Shown here one piece after another: positions 1 through 8,905 of a DNA stretch of 64,000 bases. Each line of letters begins with the position of its first letter. The stretch's first letter is position 1. The DNA comes from Sphingomonas sp. 8AM (GTDB taxonomy: Bacteria > Pseudomonadota > Alphaproteobacteria > Sphingomonadales > Sphingomonadaceae). Below the pieces are notes generated by a model. It was not told the origin of the DNA. It saw only the letters and a program-made list of their open reading frames with translations, and searched no databases. Position numbers and translations under genes: made by a program. The DNA is taken from NCBI RefSeq assembly GCF_902506455.1, contig NZ_LR733844.1:1498224-1562223 (forward strand), in the 5' to 3' direction.

Positions 1-140
1 TCGTCGAAATAGCGCGCGCTGGCGGCGACCGCGACGCGCGTGTCGCGCTGCACCGCCCCGGCCGACTCCAGCCGGATCGCATTGCCCGCGCACCCGGCGA
101 GCAGGGCGGGCAACAGCAGCAACGGGACCGAACGACGCAT
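1..140 (-). CDS. N-terminal part of a lipoprotein, runs off the left edge
   Basis: Only the first 46 codons are in the window. The start ATG (complement of 138-140) is followed by a short basic stretch, a leucine-rich segment and a clear lipobox, LLAGC, near residues 14-18. The product is therefore expected to be exported and lipid-anchored. The mature part begins AGNAIRLESAGAVQRDTRVA. Too little is present to name a family. The upstream side (141-238) is short and non-coding and separates it from the nuclease gene, which lies in the same orientation. Confidence 0.6.
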   Translation of the reverse strand, partial: MRRSVPLLLLPALLAGCAGNAIRLESAGAVQRDTRVAVAASARYFD

Positions 141-238
141 CCGCACGCTCCTTCAATCGGCGAGTCGGGGCGATCCTTCCATAGTCGCGCGATGTAGGAC
201 AGCGTTTCGAGGGGGTTAGCGGGCGGGGCCCGATTGCC

Positions 239-1153
239 TCACACCCTGATGTCCGCCGCCCCGGTGATCCGCTGCCGCACCGTCTCGCCGGTCGCGCGTT
301 CCTCGTTCGAGAAGCCGTCGACGTCCGGCAGCGCGCCGAAATCCAGCCCGGTCATCTCCGCGATCGACCGGATAGAGCGCTGATAGGTGCGGAACGCGCC
401 GAACAGCAGCGCCATGCCGTCGACGTCGACCTCCTGCGCGATCAGATAGGCGGTCGCCGACGGACGGCCGTCGTCGTGAACGAACGCCACCACCTTCCAA
501 AAGGCCAGCGGGATCGCGACGCCGCGGTAGACGGGATCGTCGGCGCGGAAGACCGGGCCGGTGAAGACGCTGGCGCGCTCGCGGACGCGACGGGTGTTGG
601 CGAGGATATAATCCTCCAGTTCCAGCCACGTCCGCTGGTTGAACACCGACAATTGCGGCGCGCAATTGGTGAAGTGGAACGTGTCGCGGTTGGCGGTCGC
701 GGCGTCGGGGCCCCAGTTCGGGTCCTCGCGGCGGACGAGATGCCCGCGGTCGAAATCGTTGTCGGCGTAGAGCGCGTCGCCGGCCTGCGCTTCCGCGGGG
801 ATGCGGCCGTCGAGCGCCCACGGATCGCCGCCACGCGGCACCGACACGCTGGCGCTGCCGTCGAGATTGGCGGCGGTGAACAGCGCCAGCCGCCGCGTCC
901 GCGACATCACCACGGTGAAATGCGTATAGTCGAGCCGTCCGTCGTCGCGTCCTGCGACGGGCAGCACCGCGTCGGCCGGGACGGTCGGCAGCGGCACCGC
1001 GAACGCGCCGAGATGGTCGGCACTATAGCCCTCGCGTCCCGCCAGCGAGGCGGGTGACGAGGTGCGCGCTTCCGCCAGCAGCGCCGGTGCTGGTGCGACC
1101 AGCGGGCGCAGATCCACCAGCCGGGGACGGTAGTGGAGGTCGATCGTCGTCAT
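239..1153 (-). CDS. DNA/RNA non-specific endonuclease (NUC1/EndoG family)
   Basis: This 304-residue protein carries the family signature DRGHLVRREDPNWG in its first half. In known NUC1 nucleases the histidine of DRGH is the general base, and a downstream Asn (here in the TFHFTNCAPQ segment) binds Mg2+. The FHFTNCAPQ...FNQRTWLELEDYI run is also typical. The family cuts single- and double-stranded DNA and RNA. I chose the ATG at 1151-1153 over an in-frame start five codons upstream because GGAGAC lies at Shine-Dalgarno distance before it. No convincing signal peptide is visible, so its location is open; secreted, periplasmic and effector-like members are all known. It is divergent from rlpA, with 109 bp between the starts. 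The nuclease assignment is confident; the biological role is not. Confidence 0.85.
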   Translation of the reverse strand: MTTIDLHYRPRLVDLRPLVAPAPALLAEARTSSPASLAGREGYSADHLGAFAVPLPTVPADAVLPVAGRDDGRLDYTHFTVVMSRTRRLALFTAANLDGSASVSVPRGGDPWALDGRIPAEAQAGDALYADNDFDRGHLVRREDPNWGPDAATANRDTFHFTNCAPQLSVFNQRTWLELEDYILANTRRVRERASVFTGPVFRADDPVYRGVAIPLAFWKVVAFVHDDGRPSATAYLIAQEVDVDGMALLFGAFRTYQRSIRSIAEMTGLDFGALPDVDGFSNEERATGETVRQRITGAADIRV

Positions 1154-1262
1154 ACGCTGTCTCCGCAAAAGGCGCCCGACCGTGCATAATCCATGAGCGC
1201 GCGCTTCGTTCGGCCCGTGCGCGGCATTGCCCGCACGCCGGTCGCCGGGTAGCGGACGCGGG

Positions 1263-1823
1263 ATGCACGCGCTTCCCCGCCCCGCCTGGCTGATCGGCGC
1301 GCTGGCGCTGCTGCTCGCGGGCTGCGGCGGACGCTACCGCGCGGTCAGCGACACGCCCGTGACGATCGGCCGGCCCTATGTGGTGCGCGGGGTCAGCTAC
1401 GTCCCCGCCGCCGCCCCCGATTACGACATGCTGGGGCGCGCGAGCTGGTATGGCGGCGAGAGCGGCAACCGCACCGCACGCGGCGAGAAGTTCCGCCCCG
1501 GCTGGATCACCGCCGCGCATGCCACGCTGCCGCTGCCGAGCTATGTCGAGGTGACGTCGCTCGATACCGGCCGGGTGATCGTGGTGCGCGTCAACGATCG
1601 CGGCCCGTTCGCGCGCGGGCGGATCATCGATCTGTCGAAAGGCGCGGCGCAGGCGCTGGGGCTGCGCGACTCCGGGCACGGCGCGGTGCGGGTGCGCGTC
1701 GTCGAACCGCCCGAGCGCGACCGTGAGCGGCTGCGCCACGGCAAGCCCGCCGCACCACGCCCGGACGCCGATCCGACGGCGCTGGCGTTCTGGCGCGCGC
1801 AGCTGGCGGCCTCGGGGATGTAA
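1263..1823 (+). CDS. rlpA: RlpA-family septal ring lipoprotein, lytic transglycosylase
   Basis: The 186-residue product starts with a lipoprotein signal (ALALLLAGCGG, Cys near residue 20), so it is expected in the outer membrane facing the periplasm. Residues about 55-140 form the double-psi beta-barrel of RlpA: GRASWYGGESGNRTARGEKF, a histidine in TAAHATLPLP, and VRVNDRGPFARGRIIDLSKG. These hold the conserved Glu, His and Asp of the fold. RlpA proteins cleave glycan strands stripped of stem peptides at division sites. The C-terminal SPOR domain of longer homologues is absent; the protein ends soon after the barrel. The ATG at 1263 was chosen because the upstream in-frame ATG would put 12 basic residues before the signal peptide. 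It is convergent with the protease gene. Confidence 0.85.
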   Translation: MHALPRPAWLIGALALLLAGCGGRYRAVSDTPVTIGRPYVVRGVSYVPAAAPDYDMLGRASWYGGESGNRTARGEKFRPGWITAAHATLPLPSYVEVTSLDTGRVIVVRVNDRGPFARGRIIDLSKGAAQALGLRDSGHGAVRVRVVEPPERDRERLRHGKPAAPRPDADPTALAFWRAQLAASGM

Positions 1824-1931
1824 GGCCTTGGCGGCTCCGATCGTCGACCGGCAGATCGCTTCCATTTCGTGCGGCGAAAACGCACCACGGCGCGGTGAGC
1901 ATCGCCCGCCGCGCCGCGTTCCCGTGACAGT

Positions 1932-1955
1932 GCCGCGGGCGTCGCCGCCCGCGGC
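1932..1955. terminator. GC-rich hairpin between convergent rlpA and the RTX protease gene
   Basis: Nine-base perfect arms GCCGCGGGC and GCCCGCGGC flank a six-base loop in the 141-bp gap between two convergent genes. No T-run follows on either strand, so it is a terminator candidate by position and stem strength only. Confidence 0.4.
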
Positions 1956-1964
1956 CTTCCGTCA

Positions 1965-4355
1965 TCAGCCGAAGATGATGTCGCTCGACAGCATCTTGAG
2001 GTTGGTCTGGATCGAGAAGTCGGCGACACCGTCGCCGTTCACGTCGCCTTCCAGATAGTAGAGGCCGTCGACGCGTACGGTGTGCAGCTCGCCGGCGGTC
2101 TTGGTGAAGGCGCCGTCGCCGAGCCACTTGAACGGATCGATCGCGCCGCCGGTCTTGGCATCGAGCTGGCTGAGGTCGATCTTGTCGACACCGCGCGTGA
2201 AGTCCTTGACCGTGTCCTTCACCCCCAGGCTGACGAAGCGGAAGATGTCCGCGCCGTAGCCGCCGACATAGATGTTGTTGCCGGTCCCGCCGATCAGCAG
2301 GTCGTCGCCGTCACCGCCCAGCAGCGTGTCGTTGCCCGCGCCGCCGAACAGCACGTCGTCGTCGAACACACCGTCGAGGATGTCGTCGCCGTCGCCGCCG
2401 TACAGCGTGTCGGTACCGCGCCCGCCGTACAGCTGGTCGTTGCCGGAGCCGCCATCGAGCCAGTCGTTGCCGTCATGCCCGTAGAGGATGTCGTTGCCGG
2501 CACCGCCGAAGATCGTGTCGTCGCCGCCGTTGCCGTACAGCTTGTCGTTGCCGGCATTGCCGGTCAGCGTATCGGCGTTGTTCGATCCGTAGAGGACGTC
2601 GTCGCCGCTGCCGCCTTCCAGCGCCTCGATGCTGACGAACTTGTCGCCCTTGGCATCGCCGACCGTGCCGCCGTTCGATGCCAGCGACGCGGCGACGCCG
2701 ACCGTCGAGGTGCGATAGCTGGCGGTGTCGAACCCGCCGTTGCCGATCAGCGTATCGGCACCCGCGCCGCCGATCAGGATGTTGGCGCCATTGTCGCCGG
2801 TCAGCGTGTCATTGCCGCGGCCGCCCTCGATCCCCTCGAAATTGAGGTAGATGTCGCCCCTGGCATCGCCGGCGGTGCCGCGCCCGGTCAGCAGCGAGAC
2901 CGCGACCGCGTCCGCCGAGTCACGATAGCTGACGATATCGGTGCCCGTGCCGCCGTCGAGGCGGTTGACGACGCCGTTGCCGATGATCGTGTCGTTGCCG
3001 CTGCCGCCGACCGCATTCTCGATGATCGCGCCATAAGCGATGCCGACATTGTCGGTCAGCGCGAGGTTGCGCTGCCCGTTGAGGAGCTGCGCATAGAGCC
3101 GGTCGTAGCTGGCGCGGTCGATCGCTTCATAGCCGAGCGCGGCGCGGTTGGCGTTGACCTGGTCGAACGACAGCCGATCGCGCACTTCCTCGATCGTTAC
3201 GCCGCCGATGCTGCTGAGCGAGCCGGCGTTGAGGTTGATCACCTGATCGGTGCGATAGCCCGAGGCATCGAGCGTGTCGTTGCCGCCGGCATCCCAGATC
3301 GTCACGATCGGCGCCTTGTTGACCGTGAAGTCGAACACCGTCTTGCCGGCGGTCGAGTTGAAGCCATAGACGGTGTCGCCGGTGCGCGTGGTGGTGTCCG
3401 CGCCGTACATCTTCTGCACCGCAAGGATGTCGTGGATCATCGGCGTGCCACCATAGGCATAGGCCATGGTGTTCCAGTCGATGTCGCCCGCGCCGATCGC
3501 GCCCGGGTTCCAGTAGGACATGATCGTGTAGTTGCGCGCGTCCTGATAATATTCCGCGCCATTGGCGTAATTGACCGCGAAGCCGGGGCCGAAATTGTAA
3601 TTGCCCGGATGCGACAGGCCGATCGAGTGGCCGATCTCGTGGGTCAGCGTGTTGAGCCCGTAGCCGCCCGGGGTCAGCTGGAAGTTGCTCGGCTGGCTGG
3701 CCGAGACCCAGACGTCGCCGACGATCCGCTCGGCGTCGCCGTTGACGACGGGATCATCGTCGACCGTGCCGAACGGCAGCCGCGCATAGGCCTGCGTGTC
3801 CGGCGCGTTGGCGAGATTGCCGAAGTTGATGTCGGCCTGATAGGCGTTGACCTCGCGGAACGAGATATCGACGACATCGTCCCAGAAGCCGATCGCGAGC
3901 CGCGCGGCGTCGCGCTGTGCGGCATTGAAGGCGCCGAAGTTGAAATATTCGTCGAGATATTCGACCTTGCCCTCGTAGCGATAGGAATAGCCGCTCGCCG
4001 CGAGCTGTTCCTGCGAGAAGTGGAAGCCGAACGTCACCTCGCGCAGGTTGCTGTCGCCCTGTCGCGCCGGGTCCGGCCCGCCGATCCAGCTCGCGCCCGA
4101 GCGGTTGAGGTAGGAGGCGATCTGGTCCGCCGACCAGATCGGCTTGCCGTTCGCGGCGGTGGTGCCGGCGAGATAATCGACCGACCCGTGCTCGGCGGTC
4201 AGCTTGAGCCCCGCCAGCGGGTCGACGAAGCCGACGTCCTTCTGCACGCCGCCGGTGCAGGCCGGGCAGGTGCAGGCCACATCCTTGAGCACGCTGCTCT
4301 GATGCTCGCTGTGCTGGATCAGTTGCTCGATCTCAGCGGTGTTTCCGATCGCCAT
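1965..4355 (-). CDS. Serralysin-like M10 metalloprotease with RTX repeats
   Basis: This 796-residue protein has the zinc site [12 protein letters not shown] near residues 239-250 and a Met-turn, TIMSYWNPG, about 35 residues later; together these define the serralysin (M10B) group. From about residue 440 onward there are many glycine-aspartate nonapeptides ([20 protein letters not shown] and similar), which fold into a calcium-binding parallel beta-roll. The end is a hydrophobic C-terminal region, as in type I secretion substrates. The family is exported by an ABC/MFP/TolC pathway; no transporter genes are in the window. There is no Sec signal. An unusual N-terminal stretch, [11 protein letters not shown], carries three cysteines where serralysins normally have a cysteine-poor propeptide. 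The ATG at 4353-4355 follows AGAGGGGAAGACGGG. The preceding hypothetical gene lies 61 bp upstream in the same direction. Confidence 0.92.
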   Translation of the reverse strand: MAIGNTAEIEQLIQHSEHQSSVLKDVACTCPACTGGVQKDVGFVDPLAGLKLTAEHGSVDYLAGTTAANGKPIWSADQIASYLNRSGASWIGGPDPARQGDSNLREVTFGFHFSQEQLAASGYSYRYEGKVEYLDEYFNFGAFNAAQRDAARLAIGFWDDVVDISFREVNAYQADINFGNLANAPDTQAYARLPFGTVDDDPVVNGDAERIVGDVWVSASQPSNFQLTPGGYGLNTLTHEIGHSIGLSHPGNYNFGPGFAVNYANGAEYYQDARNYTIMSYWNPGAIGAGDIDWNTMAYAYGGTPMIHDILAVQKMYGADTTTRTGDTVYGFNSTAGKTVFDFTVNKAPIVTIWDAGGNDTLDASGYRTDQVINLNAGSLSSIGGVTIEEVRDRLSFDQVNANRAALGYEAIDRASYDRLYAQLLNGQRNLALTDNVGIAYGAIIENAVGGSGNDTIIGNGVVNRLDGGTGTDIVSYRDSADAVAVSLLTGRGTAGDARGDIYLNFEGIEGGRGNDTLTGDNGANILIGGAGADTLIGNGGFDTASYRTSTVGVAASLASNGGTVGDAKGDKFVSIEALEGGSGDDVLYGSNNADTLTGNAGNDKLYGNGGDDTIFGGAGNDILYGHDGNDWLDGGSGNDQLYGGRGTDTLYGGDGDDILDGVFDDDVLFGGAGNDTLLGGDGDDLLIGGTGNNIYVGGYGADIFRFVSLGVKDTVKDFTRGVDKIDLSQLDAKTGGAIDPFKWLGDGAFTKTAGELHTVRVDGLYYLEGDVNGDGVADFSIQTNLKMLSSDIIFG

Positions 4356-4416
4356 AAACCCGTCTTCCCCTCTTTTTGGTCTCTACATTGATGGTCTGGT
4401 GCGGCCGTTATCCGCG

Positions 4417-4974
4417 TCAGGATTGCGGCGGCGCGCCGGGCAGCGGACGCCCGCGCGCGGCGCGAACCGCCTGCCACGGCAGCGTCTCGGCGAGCAGCGC
4501 GGCGACCGCGCGGTCGAGCCCCGCCGCATCGTCGGCCGCGACGATCCGCGGCGCGGCGGCGAAGAACTGCCCCGACCCGGTGGCATTGCGGAACGGGCGG
4601 AGCGTCAGCGCGATCACGTCCGCGCCGTGCACCGGCGCGACGGTCGCCTGCACCAGCAAGGTCACGCGCCCCGGCGCGAGCGCCGCGCCGCCGAGCGCGG
4701 CGGTCTCGACCGGCACCGGCGCGCCCTTCGCAGCCTGCCGGGTGACGGCGGAACACAGCCGGTCGTGGAGCGCGCCGGTGTCGACCCCGCGCGGGGTGTG
4801 GACGAGGCAGGTGATGCCGAGCGCGGTGAGGTCCTGCCAGATCGGCGCGGGGCTGGCGGGTGCGGGGGCCGGCGGCTGGCCGGGCGCCGCGGGCCGGGCG
4901 CCGGCGTCAGCCGCGAGCAGCGCCAGCGACGACGCCGCTGCGATCCTTGCCCCCGACCGGTACCCTGTCGCCAC
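4417..4974 (-). CDS. Hypothetical secreted protein upstream of the RTX protease
   Basis: This 185-residue protein is of no family I recognise. It begins MATGYRSGARIAAASSLALL, a probable Sec signal, then a proline/alanine-rich linker (PAAPGQPPAPAPASPAP). The remaining part has an alternating beta-like pattern: LTALGITCLVHTPRG, GRVTLLVQATVAPVHGADVI and LTLRPFRNATGSGQFFAA. It contains two cysteines. It lies 61 bp before the protease gene on the same strand and may be co-transcribed, so a role linked to the protease (inhibitor or accessory) is possible but is only inference from position. Codon usage matches the neighbours, which supports real coding. Confidence 0.55.
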   Translation of the reverse strand: MATGYRSGARIAAASSLALLAADAGARPAAPGQPPAPAPASPAPIWQDLTALGITCLVHTPRGVDTGALHDRLCSAVTRQAAKGAPVPVETAALGGAALAPGRVTLLVQATVAPVHGADVIALTLRPFRNATGSGQFFAAAPRIVAADDAAGLDRAVAALLAETLPWQAVRAARGRPLPGAPPQS

Positions 4975-5167
4975 TCCCGTCTCCTCCGAGGAAGTTTCGA
5001 CGGAGACTGTCCTGCCGACGGGGCAGCGTCAATGGGGTTTTAACCTTGTTGTCATCGCCGGCTCATTTGCTGCCGGGTGGGTCTTTGCCGCCACAGGTAA
5101 GGGGCGCTACGTTGAACGATCTGACGGCGGTCGGCGCCTTACCTAACGAGCTGATCGACACTCCCGC

Positions 5168-5190
5168 GGGGGCGACGTCGCGTCGCCCCC
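5168..5190. other. Strong hairpin in the cupin gene leader
   Basis: Ten-base arms GGGGGCGACG and CGTCGCCCCC enclose a three-base loop about 72 bp before the cupin start. It may be the terminator of an unseen transcript or a 5' leader structure. The rest of 4975-5262 shows no gene. Confidence 0.35.
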
Positions 5191-5262
5191 CAGCCCCTCA
5201 TGCATCCCTTCGCCGGCTGCGCCGTTCGTCCCCTCGACTCCATTCGAGAAAGGACGAGCTTC

Positions 5263-5679
5263 ATGGCGATCTTCAACAAGGACATGGTCGCGCTCGCGGG
5301 CAAGAACGAGCTGTGGCAGAAGGAAGTGTACCGCGACGCGAAGGTGCAGATCGTGCTGATGGCGATCCCGGCCGGCGAGGAGATCGGGATGGAGACGCAC
5401 CGCGCCGACCAGACGACCTTCATCGTCGAGGGCGAGGCGAAGGTGACGATCGACGGCCACAACACCACCGCCGGACCGAACCATCTGGTCGTCGTGCCCA
5501 AGGGCGCCGAGCATAACGTCGTCAACAAGGGCGCGGGCGTGCTGAAGCTGTTCTCGGTCTACGCGCCGCCCGCCGAGCCCGAGGGCGCCGCCTTCAGGAC
5601 CAAGGCCGAGGCCGAGGAGGCCGAAAAGGGCCTGCTCGCCAAGGCGGCGGAGAAGGTGAAGGACGTCGTCGGCGGCTGA
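5263..5679 (+). CDS. Cupin-domain protein
   Basis: The product is a 138-residue single-domain cupin. Motif 1 is present as PAGEEIGMETHRADQTTFIVEGE (residues about 37-59), with His and Glu ligands in place. Motif 2 follows as GPNHLVVVPKGAEHNV, with the closing His. Such small cupins bind a divalent metal and include sugar isomerases, dioxygenases and storage-type proteins; the substrate cannot be read from the sequence. A charged, alanine-rich C-terminal tail (KAEAEEAEKGLLAKAAEKVK) follows the barrel and is probably helical. The ATG at 5263 is preceded by AGGACGAGCTTC, a good ribosome binding site. The gene stands alone, followed by a palindromic repeat. Confidence 0.8.
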   Translation: MAIFNKDMVALAGKNELWQKEVYRDAKVQIVLMAIPAGEEIGMETHRADQTTFIVEGEAKVTIDGHNTTAGPNHLVVVPKGAEHNVVNKGAGVLKLFSVYAPPAEPEGAAFRTKAEAEEAEKGLLAKAAEKVKDVVGG

Positions 5680-5706
5680 GATTGGGGCGGGCGCCTGCCT
5701 CTTTCC

Positions 5707-5794
5707 GTCATCCCGGACTTGATCCGGGATCCCGCTTCTTCCCCTCGGTCGAGAAGGAGAAGCGGGGCCCCGGATCAAGTCCGGGGCGACGAAG
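5707..5794. repeat. Palindromic intergenic repeat, copy 1
   Basis: Long imperfect inverted repeat: the left arm contains CCCGGACTTGATCCGGGA and the right arm CCCCGGATCAAGTCCGGGG, with the nested pair CCCGCTTCTT / AGAAGCGGGG inside. It separates the convergent cupin and photolyase genes. A related copy lies at 59458-59560. The element could act as a bidirectional terminator. Confidence 0.75.
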
Positions 5795-5818
5795 GAGGAG
5801 AAACCACCGACATCACGG

Positions 5819-7369
5819 TTACCGCGCCCACCCCTCTTCCGCCGGGGTCAGCGTCTCAAGGAACGCCGCCGCGCTCTCCCGATATTCCGCCTGCTTCTCG
5901 GGCGAAAACCGCCCCCACGTCCCGTACATATTCCGCATCCGCGCATTGCCCGCGAAGCGCTTCTCGTGGCGCGCGAGGAAATCCCAGTAGAGCGCGTTGA
6001 ACGGGCACGCATCCGCGCCGGTCTTCTTCTTCACGTCGAACCGGCAACGCCCGCAATAATTGGACATCCGGTCGATATACGCCCCGCTCGACACATAGGG
6101 TTTCGACGCGATCGCGCCGCCGTCGGCAAACTGGCTCATCCCGATCACATTGGGCATCTCGACCCATTCATAGGCGTCGAAATAGACGACGAGGTACCAG
6201 TCCGACACCGCCTGCGGATCGATCCCCGCCAGCAGCGCGAAATTGCCGAGCACCATCAGCCGCTGGATATGATGCGCATAGGCCTCGCGCTTCGTCTGCC
6301 CGACGCTTTCGGCGAGGCAGCGCATGTCGGTGTCGCCGGTCCAGTAGAAATCGGGGAGCGCGCGATTGGCCTCCAGCGCGTTGCGCGTCGCGAGCCGCGG
6401 CATGTCCCACCAGTACATGCCGCGCATATATTCGCGCCAGCCGATGATCTGCCGCACGAACCCCTCGACCGCGTTCAGCGGTGCGTCGCCGCGTTGATAG
6501 GCCGCGACCGCCGCCTCGCACACCTCGATGGGGCCGAGCAGCCCGAGGTTGATGCTGGAGGACAGGCTGCTGTGGAACAGATAGTCCTGCCCGGCGATCA
6601 TCGCATCCTGATAGCGGCCGAAATCGGGGAGCGCGGCGGCGATGAAATGATCGAGCCCGCACAGCGCCTGCGCGCGCGTCACCGGCAGCGCGAACGGATC
6701 AAGGTCGCCGAAATGATCCGCGAAGCGCTGCGCCACCAGCGCCAGCACGTCCTGCGTGATCGCATTCGGCGCGAAGCGTTCGGGGGCGGGATAATTGACC
6801 CCGCGCGGCGGCGTGTCGCGATTGTCGTGGTCGTAATTCCACTTGCCCCCCTCGGGCTTGCCGTCGGCGGTCATCAGCAATCCGGTGCGGCGGCGCATGT
6901 CGCGGTAGAAATATTCCATGCGATGCTCGCGCCGCCCCTGCGCCCAGGTGTAGAAATCGGGGAGCGGGCAGACGAAGCGATCGTCCTCGAGGATCTCCAC
7001 GTGCAGGCCGGTGCGCAAGCCCCAGTCGTCCTGCGCCTGCCGCACGCGATATTCGCCGCCCGCGACGGTGCGGATCGCGCGCGCATCGTGGCGCACCGCG
7101 GCGCGCGCGACCTCGCCGGTGAAGCTGTGCGTGTTGTCGGGCGCGTCGAGCGGGACGTAGTCGACCGTCCAGCCGTCCGCGCGCAACGCTTCGGCAAAAT
7201 GGCGCATCGCCGCGAAGATCAGCGCGATCTTCTTCTTGTGATGGCGGACATAGGTCGCCTCGTCCCACACCTCCATCATCAGCACCACCGATCCGGCGCG
7301 GTCGGCGTCCCGCAAACTGGCGAGCGTGTGGGTCAACTGGTCGCCCAGCACCGGGATCAGCATGGTCAT
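5819..7369 (-). CDS. Cryptochrome/photolyase family protein, FeS-BCP (PhrB-like) type
   Basis: The product is about 516 residues. It opens with MLIPVLGDQLT, the N-terminal pattern of the iron-sulfur bacterial cryptochrome/photolyase group, in which PhrB repairs (6-4) photoproducts using FAD and a lumazine antenna. Four cysteines sit where that group ligates a [4Fe-4S] cluster: DMRCLAES (about residue 350), CGRC (about 440) and CPFN (about 455). FAD-binding segments such as IIGWREYMRGMYWWD and MSNYCGRCRFD are present. I chose the start at 7367-7369 because the family begins almost at the LGDQL strand; an ATG eight codons upstream is possible, and neither has a strong ribosome binding site. The CPBP gene ends 40 bp upstream on the same strand, so co-transcription is likely. 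Confidence 0.88.
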   Translation of the reverse strand: MTMLIPVLGDQLTHTLASLRDADRAGSVVLMMEVWDEATYVRHHKKKIALIFAAMRHFAEALRADGWTVDYVPLDAPDNTHSFTGEVARAAVRHDARAIRTVAGGEYRVRQAQDDWGLRTGLHVEILEDDRFVCPLPDFYTWAQGRREHRMEYFYRDMRRRTGLLMTADGKPEGGKWNYDHDNRDTPPRGVNYPAPERFAPNAITQDVLALVAQRFADHFGDLDPFALPVTRAQALCGLDHFIAAALPDFGRYQDAMIAGQDYLFHSSLSSSINLGLLGPIEVCEAAVAAYQRGDAPLNAVEGFVRQIIGWREYMRGMYWWDMPRLATRNALEANRALPDFYWTGDTDMRCLAESVGQTKREAYAHHIQRLMVLGNFALLAGIDPQAVSDWYLVVYFDAYEWVEMPNVIGMSQFADGGAIASKPYVSSGAYIDRMSNYCGRCRFDVKKKTGADACPFNALYWDFLARHEKRFAGNARMRNMYGTWGRFSPEKQAEYRESAAAFLETLTPAEEGWAR

Positions 7370-7409
7370 GATCGCGAGAACGCCCCAATCCATGTTTGGG
7401 GCGCGCGGG

Positions 7410-8294
7410 TCAGCGGCGATCCGCGCGTGTCGCAGGGACGCCGCCCAGCCAGCACAGCAGCAGCAGCGCGACGACGGTGGTGGCGTTGAGCCCGATGCCG
7501 AACTCGGTCGCCCACCAGGCGCTGCGGGCGTTGACGACCGTCATCCGGTCGAACAGCAATTCGGTCCACGCATTGTGACTGGCGTGGAGCAGCACCGCCG
7601 GCCACAGCGAGCGCGATCGCAGCGACAGCCACGCCGCGATGCCACCCATCGCGATCGTGCCGACCCCGAAACAGGCGAGCGTCACCGCGACCGGCGCGCC
7701 GGCATTGTAATCGGTGAGCAGGATGCTCGGGATGTGCCACGCGAACCAGATGACGCCGTTGACGAACGCGACGCCCGCGAACGACAGCCGGTCGGCGAGC
7801 GCGGGCACCAGCAGGCCGCGCCAGCCGATCTCCTCGCCGAGCGCATTGGCGGCGGCGCGAACGACCCCGACCGTCGCGACCAGCACGACCGCGACCAGCG
7901 TCGCGGTCCCCTCGCCCAGCCCGAGCGCGGCGCGTGCGCCCGCATCGAAGGCCGCGATGCTCGCCGGGGCGAGCCCGGTCGCCCACAGCACGGGATAGGC
8001 GGCGAGCAGATAGGCGACCGGGATCGCATAGCCGAGCCACGCATAGCGCGCCGCCGGCCACCGCCACGGCAGCGCCGCGATGCGGCGGCCGAACACGCGG
8101 CAGGTCACGAGCGCGGCGAGCCCCGGCGTCCACATGAACGCCGCGCCGATCAATGCGGTGAGCGGATCCTGCGGCGCGGCGCGTGCGAAGATCGCGAACG
8201 GCGCGCCGAACAGGATGGTGAGGAGCAGGAAGCACGCGATCGCGGCCGCGGGCCAGCGGGGCATATCGTCGTCGCGGTCCGCTGCGGGGGTCAT
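7410..8294 (-). CDS. CPBP-family intramembrane metalloprotease (Abi domain)
   Basis: This 294-residue polytopic membrane protein has roughly eight hydrophobic segments. The three CPBP motifs are visible: EEIGWRG (about residue 150), FAWHIPS, and LLHASHNAW. In the family (Rce1-like, CAAX protease and bacteriocin-processing) the paired Glu and the two His residues form the metal-dependent active site in the membrane. The substrate is unknown. The ATG at 8292-8294 gives a short polar N-terminus before the first membrane helix; MPRWP ten codons on is an alternative start. It lies 40 bp upstream of the photolyase start in the same direction. Confidence 0.85.
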   Translation of the reverse strand: MTPAADRDDDMPRWPAAAIACFLLLTILFGAPFAIFARAAPQDPLTALIGAAFMWTPGLAALVTCRVFGRRIAALPWRWPAARYAWLGYAIPVAYLLAAYPVLWATGLAPASIAAFDAGARAALGLGEGTATLVAVVLVATVGVVRAAANALGEEIGWRGLLVPALADRLSFAGVAFVNGVIWFAWHIPSILLTDYNAGAPVAVTLACFGVGTIAMGGIAAWLSLRSRSLWPAVLLHASHNAWTELLFDRMTVVNARSAWWATEFGIGLNATTVVALLLLCWLGGVPATRADRR

Positions 8295-8615
8295 GCCGGG
8301 TCTTATGCCGGAGAAATCAGCGATACGGGTATGTTATCTCCGGCCGACACGCCCCTCCCTTTTCAAGAGTGACAGGTCGGTCATGCCCCCGGCATGATCT
8401 AAACGATGCGGCGCAACGTTTACCTGTCGCCGGGTCGGGGTGGGTAGCGTTTTGGTATTACGGTCGCCAGCAGCGCGATAAGGCAACCGTACTACCTGGA
8501 CGTAACCCAACCCCAGCCCCTCCCTCAAAAGGGAGGGAGCCTGCATTGTTCTCTTTTTGTTCTTTCCTACATGCCCCTAACCTGCTGAGGTAGTGGCAGG
8601 AAAGGAGGTCGAGTC
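8295..8615. other. 321-bp gap with hairpins, no larger gene
   Basis: The gap lies between the divergent CPBP gene and the 29-residue ORF. It holds a CCCTCCCTTTTCAAGAG tract, a small ATGCC/GGCAT hairpin at 8383-8400 and the stronger hairpin at 8518-8537. I see no coding region of normal size. Confidence 0.5.
8518..8537. terminator. Hairpin CCCTCCCT-CAAA-AGGGAGGG
   Basis: Eight-base perfect arms with a four-base loop lie within a pyrimidine-rich stretch of the kind repeated in sphingomonad intergenic regions. It sits about 80 bp before the 29-residue ORF and may insulate it from upstream transcription. Confidence 0.45.
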
Positions 8616-8705
8616 ATGATGATCGACACGCCCGTGCTGCTGGCGGTGGCCACGATCCTCACCGCGTTGGCGAATGTCATCTGGTCGCTGCGGCGCAAGC
8701 CCTGA
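8616..8705 (+). CDS. 29-residue single-pass membrane microprotein
   Basis: The ORF is short (MMIDTPVLLAVATILTALAN, then VIWSLRRKP) but is preceded by AAAGGAGGTCGAGTC, an almost perfect Shine-Dalgarno at correct spacing. One hydrophobic helix spans about residues 6-24 and is followed by a basic tail, RRKP, so an N-out, C-in topology is expected from the positive-inside rule. Nothing larger is encoded at this position. The function is unknown. Bacterial microproteins of this shape often modulate a transporter or membrane complex, but that is general knowledge rather than evidence here. The ribosome binding site, clean helix and basic tail make it likely to be translated. Confidence 0.6.
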   Translation: MMIDTPVLLAVATILTALANVIWSLRRKP

Positions 8706-8905
8706 ACGCGTCGTCGTTGCCGGATCGGTCTCGGGAACCGGCTGGCAGCGGCGACCGGTCGGCGGGTCACGCGCCGTCGTGCACCGATGCCCGGATCGGT
8801 CATGCCTTCCGATAGAGAATTGATCGTCGGGCGGACAGGCGCGGCACGACCCGGAGAGGGTTACGCTTCCCGAACGGCCGGCTCGCCCTATCGAGCGGGG
8901 TGACT

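Noticed and set aside
2290..3000. Regularly spaced short repeats, CRISPR-like at first sight
   Set aside because: They are the degenerate Gly-Asp nonapeptide codons of the RTX domain, in frame and without constant repeat and spacer units.
2082..4391. 769-codon open frame antisense to the RTX protease gene
   Set aside because: It mirrors the Gly-Asp repeat codons of the protease; the protein is a low-complexity Val/Ala/Asp/Arg string with no motif or ribosome binding site.
5966..7489. 507-codon frame antisense to the photolyase gene
   Set aside because: The minus-strand gene has all four FeS cysteines and FAD motifs; this frame has none of its own.
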